NCBI GenBank assembly: GCA_001460835.1
Contig: CYKH01001973.1
Coordinates: 1-63,952, forward strand
Reading direction: 5' to 3'
Origin: Bodo saltans
Lineage: Eukaryota > Euglenozoa > Kinetoplastea > Eubodonida > Bodonidae
DNA length: 63,952 nt
Below, piece by piece: positions 20,001-29,200 of the stretch. Both the position numbers and the translations under genes were made by a program. Under the pieces are notes generated by a model. That model was not told the DNA's origin. It worked only from the letters and a program-made list of their open reading frames with translations, and made no database searches. The first letter of the stretch is position 1. Each line of letters opens with the position of its first letter.

Positions 20001-20470
20001 TTCATCACTACCCCACAAGCAGCTCAGCACATCCACCACAGAATAGCGTTCAACACTCACAGCAGCAGCAGCAACGCCGTCAAGATAGTTACCCTCAACA
20101 CTACTCGCAGCAGTATCCCCCAAACAACGCTGGTGCTCCGTCGCCTTCAGGAGGCTACTCCGCCCAGCAGCACACTGCTACGTCTGGTGGTGGTGGCGGT
20201 GGTTACGAGCAGCAGAGCTTCCACCAGTACCAGCAACCCTCGCAAGGTGGTGGATACGCACCTCAGCCGTCTCAACATCAGAGCCACCAGCAGCATCAGC
20301 ACCAGCAACATCAAAGCTCGCCGTGGCCCTACGCGGCACGAGGAGAATTTGATCATCCACAAATCAAAAACTCAGGGTGGAGCGGCAGCGGTGCGTCGCA
20401 ACTTACACAAGGACAACAAGTCCGCGTGGGTTCAAATTACATGGGTGGTGCGCAGCCTCCAAGGCAGTAG
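17072..20470 (+). CDS. Pumilio/PUF-family RNA-binding protein with Gln-rich tail
   Basis: The product is 1132 residues. Eight PUF repeats lie at about residues 335-700, with RNA-contact triplets in order: SRFIQ (about 361), NYVIQ, CRVLQ, NHVVQ, CRVLQ, NYVVQ, SNVAE, NYVVQ (about 643). This is the same triplet series as animal Pumilio, so by the known PUF code the preferred RNA is UGUANAUA (inference). An insertion of about 25 residues (DNNNNVASPSSPARS) sits between repeats 7 and 8. The N-terminal 330 residues are Pro/Ser-rich; the C-terminal 430 are low complexity, then Gln/His/Tyr/Gly-rich, typical of proteins entering mRNP granules. Family role: binds 3' UTRs to repress or stabilise mRNAs. 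Confidence 0.95.
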   Translation: MEWEKAGAESNAAPGADWSFSPESLFTASAVASEVQNVRRAETAPTIMTELAAMADDDIPESEAYRCTQEYHNFYYSQMPRDPRMPIPIKSRNANTGSQQPQSGSSTSVGSGAGSQPATSPWVVQKSSLTGDIVSHPHTRMTPGSNPYQQVMPGRVVTPATAQQMLNDPHAPIPHGSRVVYVTEPPKAVTPSTIYVLLPEGTAPPPGATVIHAPPSFLSSSGEPSRVGSGVSHLVSANGQILIATTPSPPNQFHSIPHIVAGPHPSQGPSVVIGVRAPPNHPLAPTPGMQYRPTQQFAPPSHHSPNSNGGGAAGGGGGGTAAPIVRHPLLQQYIDTKLTADWNVRLIVGHIPHFCRDQDGSRFIQRQLDESGENVPHVWNEAFPIALELMCDVFGNYVIQKLFEVADEERRIKLVGLFRGNVMKLSMQTYGCRVLQKAFDSVPSKHVDFVANELQGKVAACVFDQNANHVVQKCIEKLASKCQFVADEFLADLQRLACHAYGCRVLQKLFEACYYSEARGVQNPYAPTDLTELLTTVFTKLDELVVNQFGNYVVQHGMMNCSSALQAKYIDRISPQVFVLSKSKFGSNVAEKAVELASEAQRGIIIDALIGDNNNNVASPSSPARSASGEPPLVSMMRDPFANYVVQKLMDRSSPDQQTRMVHVILPHVETIAQATFGKHLLTRMDKMGLLPPAVAAAVLTTKEGSPAAGGNTKNQPRGDKKKSERTTSATTHSASSSVPTKGRQSAVSPATAALQLSAGSDAAKASQTKSSKRTHRRQRSTASSGASTGTLSAKPTPGTSPATLSLSPPSHSLGGGAANVVSSLSSSAAAAGPIAPRVMQHMPYRSPTTDVIAQQQARHSQDTFSLEGAAPFQQTAPQQQQPALSYNRPAPQQQHQQPTHAQHPLQQQQYPQQHYQAPTQHATYAPHQSQYQPQQQQQQHSYSAPTANYQPAYQQQYPQQQQQSYGGGGGTTPSQFHHYPTSSSAHPPQNSVQHSQQQQQRRQDSYPQHYSQQYPPNNAGAPSPSGGYSAQQHTATSGGGGGGYEQQSFHQYQQPSQGGGYAPQPSQHQSHQQHQHQQHQSSPWPYAARGEFDHPQIKNSGWSGSGASQLTQGQQVRVGSNYMGGAQPPRQ
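19685..20330 (+). repeat. Gln-codon-rich low-complexity DNA in the PUF gene
   Basis: Interspersed CAG and CAA runs encode QQQ, QQQQQQ and PQQQQ segments mixed with Tyr, His, Pro and Gly. The composition opens long non-genuine frames on other strands. Confidence 0.85.
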
Positions 20471-21136
20471 ACAGGACGTGAAAACGCACGACAAGGAGGA
20501 CGAAGAGGATACACCTTGAGAAGGGGGGATGTCGTAACACATTTTGAAATCAGCTACCATCACACGTGTGCTTTTTTTTATTTTATTTTCCTTTCCATTG
20601 TATTTTTGAATGGTTCGTAGTGCGCAAAATGAAGCCCCCCACAAAAACTACGAGCGAGGAGATGGGAACTTTAGAATGAGCCAACGGCATTATTGCTACT
20701 CAGCTGCTCAGTCAATCGTGCTGTTGTGCGAGTTGTGTGTGCCTCATTCTTTCCCAAAGTTGACACCCCCCAAAACACGCCAGCCTCTCTCTGTGCGACG
20801 TATTGTGCAAGTCTCCCCTCTTTCACCCCCCTACGCAAGAAAAAAAACGTGAGAGTGAAGAATTGTGGCCATTTATTTCCTCCTCCTCCGTCAAAAACAA
20901 AAAAAAACCTCACGCAACTTCTCTCCCAAGGTGTCTTTCTACTGCGCTTTTATACTATTGTATGAAGCAATATTTGCGACAACGAAACTGCGAAGGCTCT
21001 CGATCCATTTTTTTGAAAGGGAAATGAAAAGAGTGGTTCAATAGCGAAGTTTGTTTCCCTTTGACCTGCACATGCACAGAGACAGTAAGAATTCAGTAGC
21101 ATCCACGTAAGGAAAAATATAAATCAACGTACGTGC
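20471..21136 (+). other. Intergenic region, PUF to J-protein
   Basis: No supported gene in 666 bases. T-rich tracts occur at about 20571-20607 and 20930-20960, A-runs at about 20840-20848 and 20900-20910, and an A-rich leader precedes ATG 21137. Small open frames here show no recognisable product. Confidence 0.55.
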
Positions 21137-23848
21137 ATGGTGGGCCCCTCAGCGTTGCGCGTCCCAAGCGCCGCTGAGCGCGGGAAGTCGTACTACCGCA
21201 TCTTAGGTTTACCCGAGTGCACACCGATTGATGGAGTGAAGCGGAAATACAAAGAGCTCGCCCTCAAGCTCCACCCAGACAAGAATCTGAATGATCCTTT
21301 AGCTGGTGAAAGATTTCAGGTTCTCAACACCGCGTATGAAACTCTTTCAAATCCAGAGAAGAAAAAGTTGGTTGACGATGCATTGGTCATGTCCGAGGCA
21401 ACTCTAGCACCTCCTGATAGCCTTCAAACTGCTGCGACATTGTTTAAAAAGCAGCAGTCTGCGTATCATGAAGAGCTTAACGCGTTTCGCATGCGACGCC
21501 GAGCTAGCTCTCAATCCACGAGGGCTGCCGGCGCGGCTAGTTCTAGCTCAGCTGATAAACCTTCGCAGTACACGAAGGAGCAAACGGACTTTTTCCGGCA
21601 GCGAGAAAAGGAGCGCGAACGTGAAATGTCAAAGCGAGTTGAGCGAGAGAAGGAGCAACAACGAGAGACCGAGTTGGAGAAATACCGAGTTGCTCAAGAA
21701 GAGCGCCTTCGGGATGAGGAACGCCGCGCAAGAGATGCACGCCTGAAACTTGACAAAGCAGAAGCTGCCCTTTTAGCAGCTACTGCGAGAGCGTTCAATA
21801 ACATCGCTGGAACCTCACCAGTTGACTCGACCGGCGGAAGCTTCCGTGGGCTCAACCGGCGCGACGGCCATGCGACTTCGTCCTCACATCGATCAGCATC
21901 GTGCGATGCAGCAGCTGCAGGTTCTCCAGTTGCTTCCAATATGGGGAAGATGTCATCCCCCAGCACTCCAAGACCCACTGCTGGGGGGAGTGGTTCCTCA
22001 GCAACAATGCTCTCAACGCCGAGGAACAATTTTATGAAGTCGTCTCAACAACGAAGCTCATCATTATCTCGCATTGTGCACTCTCCTGAATTCCTGTCGT
22101 CATTGGGGGGAGCTACAGAGCCATCATCATCGTCTGGTGGTGTGGCTGGCGGCACTTCATCGTCAACGGCGTTCCATAACGTCGCTTCGCCATTGGAGGG
22201 CTCATTCAATGCAGCTGCAACACCGCTGAGCGCAAAGCTAAAGCGTGAGCGAGAGCGTCAAGATGAAAATAGGCGAAGCGAGCAAGAACGCTACCTTCAG
22301 AAAAAGCTTGGGGAAATCCGCAATCGTGAAGCACTCCGATCACGCCATGCCGTGGACGAAGAGTTTAAGCTGTATCAACGCGAACTGCAGCTGTTGGAGG
22401 ACAACGAAAGAGGTGAGAGAACACAGTTCCTTGAGCAAGAAGAAGAGCTTGAGAGGCGCATGTTTATCGCCTCGTTCCGGCGGGTGGAGCATTCTCTTAG
22501 TGCGAAGCAGCGCTTGGAGCCTCTCCAGCGCAACGAATCTGCTGTGAGGAAGTCAGTGGAAGCGTTGGAGCATGGTGCGAGGCAATGCTTGATTGTGGCA
22601 CGCCGCAGCACGGTTGTACGACATGGGATCGTGGAGCAAGAGGCTGCAGAGCGCGCCACGTTGCTCGGGATGTGGGCAATCGCACAGGAACGCGCACGAA
22701 ACACAATCGATGAGCTGCGACGCAACATGCGCCTCGAAGATTCGCTTCGCCAGAAATCAGAATCTCAAGCCATTTTCGGCGCCAAAACATTGCACCTGAC
22801 GATGCTGCTTGAGCCCTCTCATCGATCGTTGCTTGTGCATCAGTTCTTGAAACAGCACACATCGATGATGGCGACTTGCTCGGCCATGCACACGTCATTG
22901 GTCGCAGTCTTCGCAGCGCGGCGCCAAACGGAGCAGGACGAGCGCCTCTCACGGGTGCTGCTGGCGATGACAGCAAACGAAACAATTCGTCGCCGTATTG
23001 TTCAAGAAACTGAGGTTGACGGGTTTTTACACGTTCAGCGCTCGAAAGGTCAACATCTCCAGCATATGATGCAAGCACAGGCAAGAGAGCACCACAATGA
23101 GGTGGAATTGATGCGCATGCGTCACGATGCCGAAGTCACGAAACTCCTGGAAGAGCTTTCTAGGCTGCATCAACAATTGGCGGACGCACGATTGACGACA
23201 CAGGCGTCGTCGCCACCGCATGCTGCTGCTGCTACTTCCACTGCTAGCAGCAATAACGTGACTCCCAAGGGGAAGCAGCACCACGGTGGGAAGCAGCATC
23301 ACATTGCGGTTGGCCAATCTTCCAATCCGCTGGAGTCCATCCCGACGCATGGCCCGCATTCACATGTTGCGCAACACAACCAGAACACTCTTTCTCCACC
23401 ACAACCTTCATTTTCTCAGCAGCTGCTCTATCCACCTGAGATACCATTGTCGCACATATCGCCAGCGTCATCATCAGACCCGTTACCTCGCTTTGGGAAG
23501 CCTACCATCGCCTCCCATCATGAGCGCCCCGACGCATTTCAGCATCCATCTCCCAGTCCGACTACCAGCCCACTGCAGCGGTCGTTCGTGCTGTCGCCGT
23601 ACTCCACACCGCCATCAGTTCTTTACAATATTCCACCACCAACAACATCGTCAGCTGCACCTTCAACAACAACTGCTCTAAGCGCTACATCGTCATCGTC
23701 AGGTGGGACACCGCTGGGTGCTCTCTATTCGACTCCTCTATTGCGGTCAAAGCAATGGGGAGGCAATGCATCCGCAGCTGTGAATGCTAAGGGGTCCACA
23801 CCGCCGCCAGGCATACGGCGCCCCGCGGGAACAGCTGCTGAGCTGTGA
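21137..23848 (+). CDS. Large J-domain (Hsp40-type) protein with coiled coil
   Basis: The product is 903 residues. The J domain occupies about residues 16-85 (SYYRILGLPECTPIDGVK) with the diagnostic HPD at 46-48, the motif that stimulates Hsp70 ATPase. There is no Gly/Phe region or DnaJ zinc finger, so it is a class III (C) J-protein. Residues about 120-230 and 365-690 are Arg/Glu-rich and helical, probably coiled coil. The C-terminal 200 residues are Ser/Pro/His-rich and disordered. Such proteins direct Hsp70 to a specific client; the client is unknown. The start ATG is close upstream of the J domain and well placed. Confidence 0.85.
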   Translation: MVGPSALRVPSAAERGKSYYRILGLPECTPIDGVKRKYKELALKLHPDKNLNDPLAGERFQVLNTAYETLSNPEKKKLVDDALVMSEATLAPPDSLQTAATLFKKQQSAYHEELNAFRMRRRASSQSTRAAGAASSSSADKPSQYTKEQTDFFRQREKEREREMSKRVEREKEQQRETELEKYRVAQEERLRDEERRARDARLKLDKAEAALLAATARAFNNIAGTSPVDSTGGSFRGLNRRDGHATSSSHRSASCDAAAAGSPVASNMGKMSSPSTPRPTAGGSGSSATMLSTPRNNFMKSSQQRSSSLSRIVHSPEFLSSLGGATEPSSSSGGVAGGTSSSTAFHNVASPLEGSFNAAATPLSAKLKRERERQDENRRSEQERYLQKKLGEIRNREALRSRHAVDEEFKLYQRELQLLEDNERGERTQFLEQEEELERRMFIASFRRVEHSLSAKQRLEPLQRNESAVRKSVEALEHGARQCLIVARRSTVVRHGIVEQEAAERATLLGMWAIAQERARNTIDELRRNMRLEDSLRQKSESQAIFGAKTLHLTMLLEPSHRSLLVHQFLKQHTSMMATCSAMHTSLVAVFAARRQTEQDERLSRVLLAMTANETIRRRIVQETEVDGFLHVQRSKGQHLQHMMQAQAREHHNEVELMRMRHDAEVTKLLEELSRLHQQLADARLTTQASSPPHAAAATSTASSNNVTPKGKQHHGGKQHHIAVGQSSNPLESIPTHGPHSHVAQHNQNTLSPPQPSFSQQLLYPPEIPLSHISPASSSDPLPRFGKPTIASHHERPDAFQHPSPSPTTSPLQRSFVLSPYSTPPSVLYNIPPPTTSSAAPSTTTALSATSSSSGGTPLGALYSTPLLRSKQWGGNASAAVNAKGSTPPPGIRRPAGTAAEL

Positions 23849-24819
<971 letters not shown>

Positions 24820-25249
24820 CCAGTTGTATGTGAATGTGAGAGCCTCTCCTCATCTGCGATCTGCAAATGTCATTCAGCAGGAAATTTTCGTTCCTGCTGA
24901 ACGCGTTGTTGTTGTTGTACGGGGTGCGTGTGGTGTTGCGTAGTGAGAGAGGGAGAGAGAGCCATTCGAATGCTTTGTTCAGTGAGTCATCAGCGGTGGA
25001 AACGTCGCCACACCGTTGCGGGTGTCAGTCGTCGTTTCTGCGGTAATGGACGAACGGGAAGGAACCAATTTTTGGTGCGCTCGAATCTTTGCTTTTGCAT
25101 TGTTCCAATTACGAAGAATGTGCTTCCTTCACGAATTTTGGAGAGAAGTTGCCTACACAGCCGCGTTGAGGAATTTAAAGTTCTTTTTTTTTTTTTTGAT
25201 TGCATCTCGAAGAATTACATTAGGCAACACAAAAGGAAAATTAAATAGC
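24820..25249 (+). other. Intergenic region with acceptor for the calcium sensor
   Basis: Contains a short GTT run at about 24906-24917, an alternating GA stretch near 24944-24961, and a strong T-run at 25181-25197 followed by AG at 25211-25212. The frame is open from about 25016, but that segment lies upstream of the acceptor. Confidence 0.6.
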
Positions 25250-25816
25250 ATGGGCAACTCAGTTAGCCAAGCGCAGCTTGAAGACTACAAAGAAACGGTG
25301 AAGGGCAAGTTTGATGAGAAGGAAATCAAGCACATGTACAAGCTGTTTATGAGAGCAGCGCCAACAGGTGAGATGGGCCCGCAGGAGTTTAAGCAATACA
25401 TTGAAGGCTTAGGTATTTTCAAGCGCATGGACCACCATGAAGACTACGCACAAATTTTCCGCGGATATGATCGCGACAGTAGCGGATTTATTACCTTCAA
25501 AGAGTACCTCATTTACCACTTAGGTATCGTGTACAGCACCGAGGAGCTATTTGATATTCTCTTTGCAATGTACGACACCGATCAAAACGGGTACATCAGT
25601 AAGGATGAGATGGTGCAGGTGATCACCAACGCGACGAGGTGGATGGGGGACTGCGACGTCGAAAACGGAGAAGTCCAGCGATCTATTGAGTCAGAAGTCA
25701 TGCGCATCATCGCCTTTGTAGATCTCGACAAAGATGGAAGAATAAGCCGGGAAGAACTTCGAATTGTAAGCCAAAGACATCCAGAAATTCTGGAGAAGCT
25801 CAAGAACCTTGCGTAG
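25250..25816 (+). CDS. Myristoylated EF-hand calcium sensor (NCS/recoverin-like)
   Basis: The product is 188 residues, the size of neuronal-calcium-sensor proteins. It begins MGNSVS, a good N-myristoylation site (Gly2, Ser6). Three complete EF-hand loops are seen: D74-E85 (DRDSSGFITFKE), D109-E120 (DTDQNGYISKDE) and D158-E169 (DLDKDGRISREE). The first hand (around APTGEMGPQEF) lacks calcium ligands, as in the NCS family. Expected role: calcium-regulated membrane switch acting on kinases, channels or flagellar targets. ATG 25250 is chosen because the only acceptor, at 25211-25212, excludes upstream starts and because this start creates the myristoylation site. Confidence 0.92.
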   Translation: MGNSVSQAQLEDYKETVKGKFDEKEIKHMYKLFMRAAPTGEMGPQEFKQYIEGLGIFKRMDHHEDYAQIFRGYDRDSSGFITFKEYLIYHLGIVYSTEELFDILFAMYDTDQNGYISKDEMVQVITNATRWMGDCDVENGEVQRSIESEVMRIIAFVDLDKDGRISREELRIVSQRHPEILEKLKNLA

Positions 25817-26232
25817 AGCGTTTTTTGAGAAGTGTACGGAAATTCCTCTTTGGAATGACAATACCATCATCATTATCAGTTGAGTGTGTAAATTCAAACA
25901 TCTCGTGGCGGCTCGGCCGTCGTCAACCTTTTGACAAAAAAAATAATAAACCTGAATGACATTTGAACAGACCCAGAAAACGCAAAAAAGGCTCGTTTTT
26001 ATTTTTATTCTCTCCCACGACAAGTAAGGAAGTGAGATAGAGGAGTGGAAATTGTGTGTGTGTGTCTTGGCAGCACGTAATTTGAAGTCATTGTATTTGG
26101 CTCTGCAGCTGCACATAACCAACTCCACCAGAACTCTCACCAGAGAAAAGAGAAACAAAAGAGGGGGGGAAATCAAAGTCTCACCACCAGTTTGCCGTCT
26201 ATTTATTTATTTTTGTCTTTTTCATTTGTGAG
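25817..26232 (+). other. Intergenic region before the poly(A)-polymerase-like gene
   Basis: Non-coding. Features are an A-run near 25937-25950, a (TG)6-7 run at about 26054-26066, and a T-rich tract at 26199-26228 whose first AG (26231-26232) touches the ATG at 26233. An earlier AG at about 26188-26189 is a weaker alternative. Confidence 0.55.
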
Positions 26233-29200
26233 ATGTCAAAAAGCAGCAATCTGCCGGCAACTCCCGTGAAGCAGCAATCTCCTCCCCCACCAGGTTCGAT
26301 CACCAAAAAGTCTACCATTTCAACAAAGCAGCAGCAATCACGAGGGCCGCACGCAACATCATCAACATCTGCATCTGTTGCTCTAGCAGGCATTCCGCTT
26401 CATCAGGTGGACATCACAACCAGCACCAACGGTGGTGGTGGCCACCATCATCATCGTCATCACTCACCACCACCTCCCACCACAACTCCACATAACGTGG
26501 CAAACATGTCGCCGTCCTCATCGGCCACGGCGGAGTGGGTAATGAGTCAAGGACCCGTCATGGTTGCTGTTGACGCATCTGTCACTGCGCTCGATGCGGT
26601 CAGCAGCAAACAGAATGCTGCTGTAAGCAGTAGTAGTGGTGCTGGTATGACAGGAGCGTCAACTCTGCCTGATATCGTTAGCCGACACGCATCCTTTGAC
26701 TTAGCCACTCTGGCCGGCGCAAACACGGAGGTGTACTTCGACGCAGTCGAGGAGGCAGTGTCACACAGTCCACTTGCGTCCCATGATGGCAGCAATAGTA
26801 GAGAACGGCCATACGATGCAGCAGGTGGTGCAGCTGCTGCAATGGAGTCCATGACGCCCGATGGAGGAGGAGGAGCACGTGGCCTAGACGTCAAGAGAAA
26901 ACATTTGTCCTTTTCTGGTGCTGGCGCCACAACAGTGAAATCACCCTCCAGTCAAGGACCCCCTGTCGGCACTGTGTTACAATGCAGAGAAGAGGAGGAG
27001 GGATCCACTCAGTCTGGGTCTGCTGCTGGCGATGTAGAGGCCGAGGGAACATCAGGGGTTGGTGGTGGCGCTGTTTTACACACTGAAGTGGAAACGCTGA
27101 GCTTTGCATGCTCAGAAGAAATTGACTTGGCAAGTAGCGCAAACAACCGGAGAAAATTTGTCCAAATGCAAAGGAAACACCAAGAAGCAAAACGTGCAGC
27201 ACAACTTAGCCGAGAAGCTGTTCAATACATCTCAACCACAGCTGCAGGTAAATCGATTTCAAAGACAATAGACGAGGAAATGGTCAACCCACTTATTCCC
27301 AACCCAACAATGCTCATTCATCGCCACAACATTTTGGAGCATGTGTGTTTTCACGTGACGCAAGCGCTTCGCTTTACCGGCATCAACGCGCATATTGCGT
27401 TCTTTGTATTCGGTTCGGTTCACCTCAGAACTGTGCTCCCTGACGGTGACATAGACGTCACAATGGTGCTAATGGACCCTGCCAAGGACGGCACGTGTGG
27501 ATACTCTATTCACGATGCGACACTGCCACATCACAACTTTGCCGACGCCGCTAGCGACGGCAACAACTTGACGCCAAGCGCTCCTCTGACGTCCCCAACT
27601 ACCCAGGCCACGGGGTACAGCCCCGCCGCTGATGTGTTGCCCAGTGTACGTGACTATCTGCTGTCGATGCCCACGACTGGTATTTTTGTCGACAGCCTCG
27701 TGTTCGCTGAGGTCAGAGTCTTAAAGCTCATGGCGGACGGCCTCAGCATGGACTTCACAGTGGATCAAACGGGAGGTACTAGCACCGTGTGTTTCTTACA
27801 TCAAGTTGACCGACGATTGGGCCACCGCCACCTATTCAAGCGCACCCTTCTCTTGTTGAAGGCGTGGGCAAATTATGAGGCTCGTGTGCTAAGTGGTCAG
27901 GGTGGCTACCTCGGTACTTACGCCCTGACCATAATGCTGATGGGCGTCATGAACGCGGTGCTCTCAGAGCACAGCTATCAGCAGCATTCAAAGCAAAGCG
28001 CCACCGACGAAACCTCAGCATCAAGTAAAACGAAACGAGAGCGGACCAAGCGGAAGCCACTTCCGGCGGTGGAACTCACTGAGTTGTGTCCATTATCACT
28101 GGCGCTTCGATTCTTTGCGTATTACGCAACATTTGACTTCGAAACGAACTGCGCCACCATCTATGGTGCCATGCCTATTTCAGCCCTGCAGCGTGCCAGT
28201 GACGGCATTGCAGCGACCTCAGCGGCATCGACCGTGACATGTGACCTTTCTGAATGCGAGGAACGCACTGGAGGATCAACGCATTGCTGCGGCGGCAGCT
28301 CGACGGGACACGATGCGGTCACGTGGCACCAAGACTCCAACGAATTGCTCATCTCAGAGACGTTTGTCGCGGAGTGCGCAGCGATGTTTGGCCGTGGTAG
28401 TGCCGATCCGGCCGCCACAACAACGCCGTCTGCATCGCCACTGGTCACCCCAGAAAGCCAAGCGGCAATCAATGCTTTCCCTAGTTTGAGTGGTACGACG
28501 ACGACAACTGCGGCGGATCAAAAACGAAAACAACGTGGCGATGGCGAGTCTACTGCATCCTCGCACAGCACCGACAAGCCACAAAGCTGCAGCAGTAGGT
28601 ACCATCCTCGGTCAGCCTATCTCCCACAGTTCTCGGCCCATTTATTGTCCCTTGCGGGAGGTGGTGTGTTCCCCGTGCGTAGCATGAACATCATGGACCC
28701 TCTACGCCCGAGTAGCAACTTATCGAGGGGAGTCAGTCGTGCCCACGTGTTCCGCATTCAAGCAGCCATGCTGCACGCTCTGCACAAAGGATCTGGCTTG
28801 CTGCAATCACTCGCGCATGTTCTCGTTTCTGAGCCTTCAGCACCATCCGCTTCCTCTTCGACTTCCCAGTCCACTAGTGCCCTTGGTCGTCCCATCGGCA
28901 CTAATCCTGCACTGTTAGCTGCTGAAGAGGCGATCATTCGAAGTCAATTCGTAGCGCAGTGGTTCCCAAGCACAGTCAATATCATTGCCGCATTTCAACT
29001 GCGACAATTAACCGAACCTTCCTACTTGGCGAATTCCATGCAAGAGTTATCCGAACAAATCTTCGGTGGAGTGAGCAAATGCAACGAATGCGGAGTCCCC
29101 TCAACACTTTGTGTGACGGAAACGTATCTGAGGAAGCCAGAGCTTGTCGCCATCCCTCCCGTATCGATACCCGAGCATCAACACCACAGCCAACAGCAAC

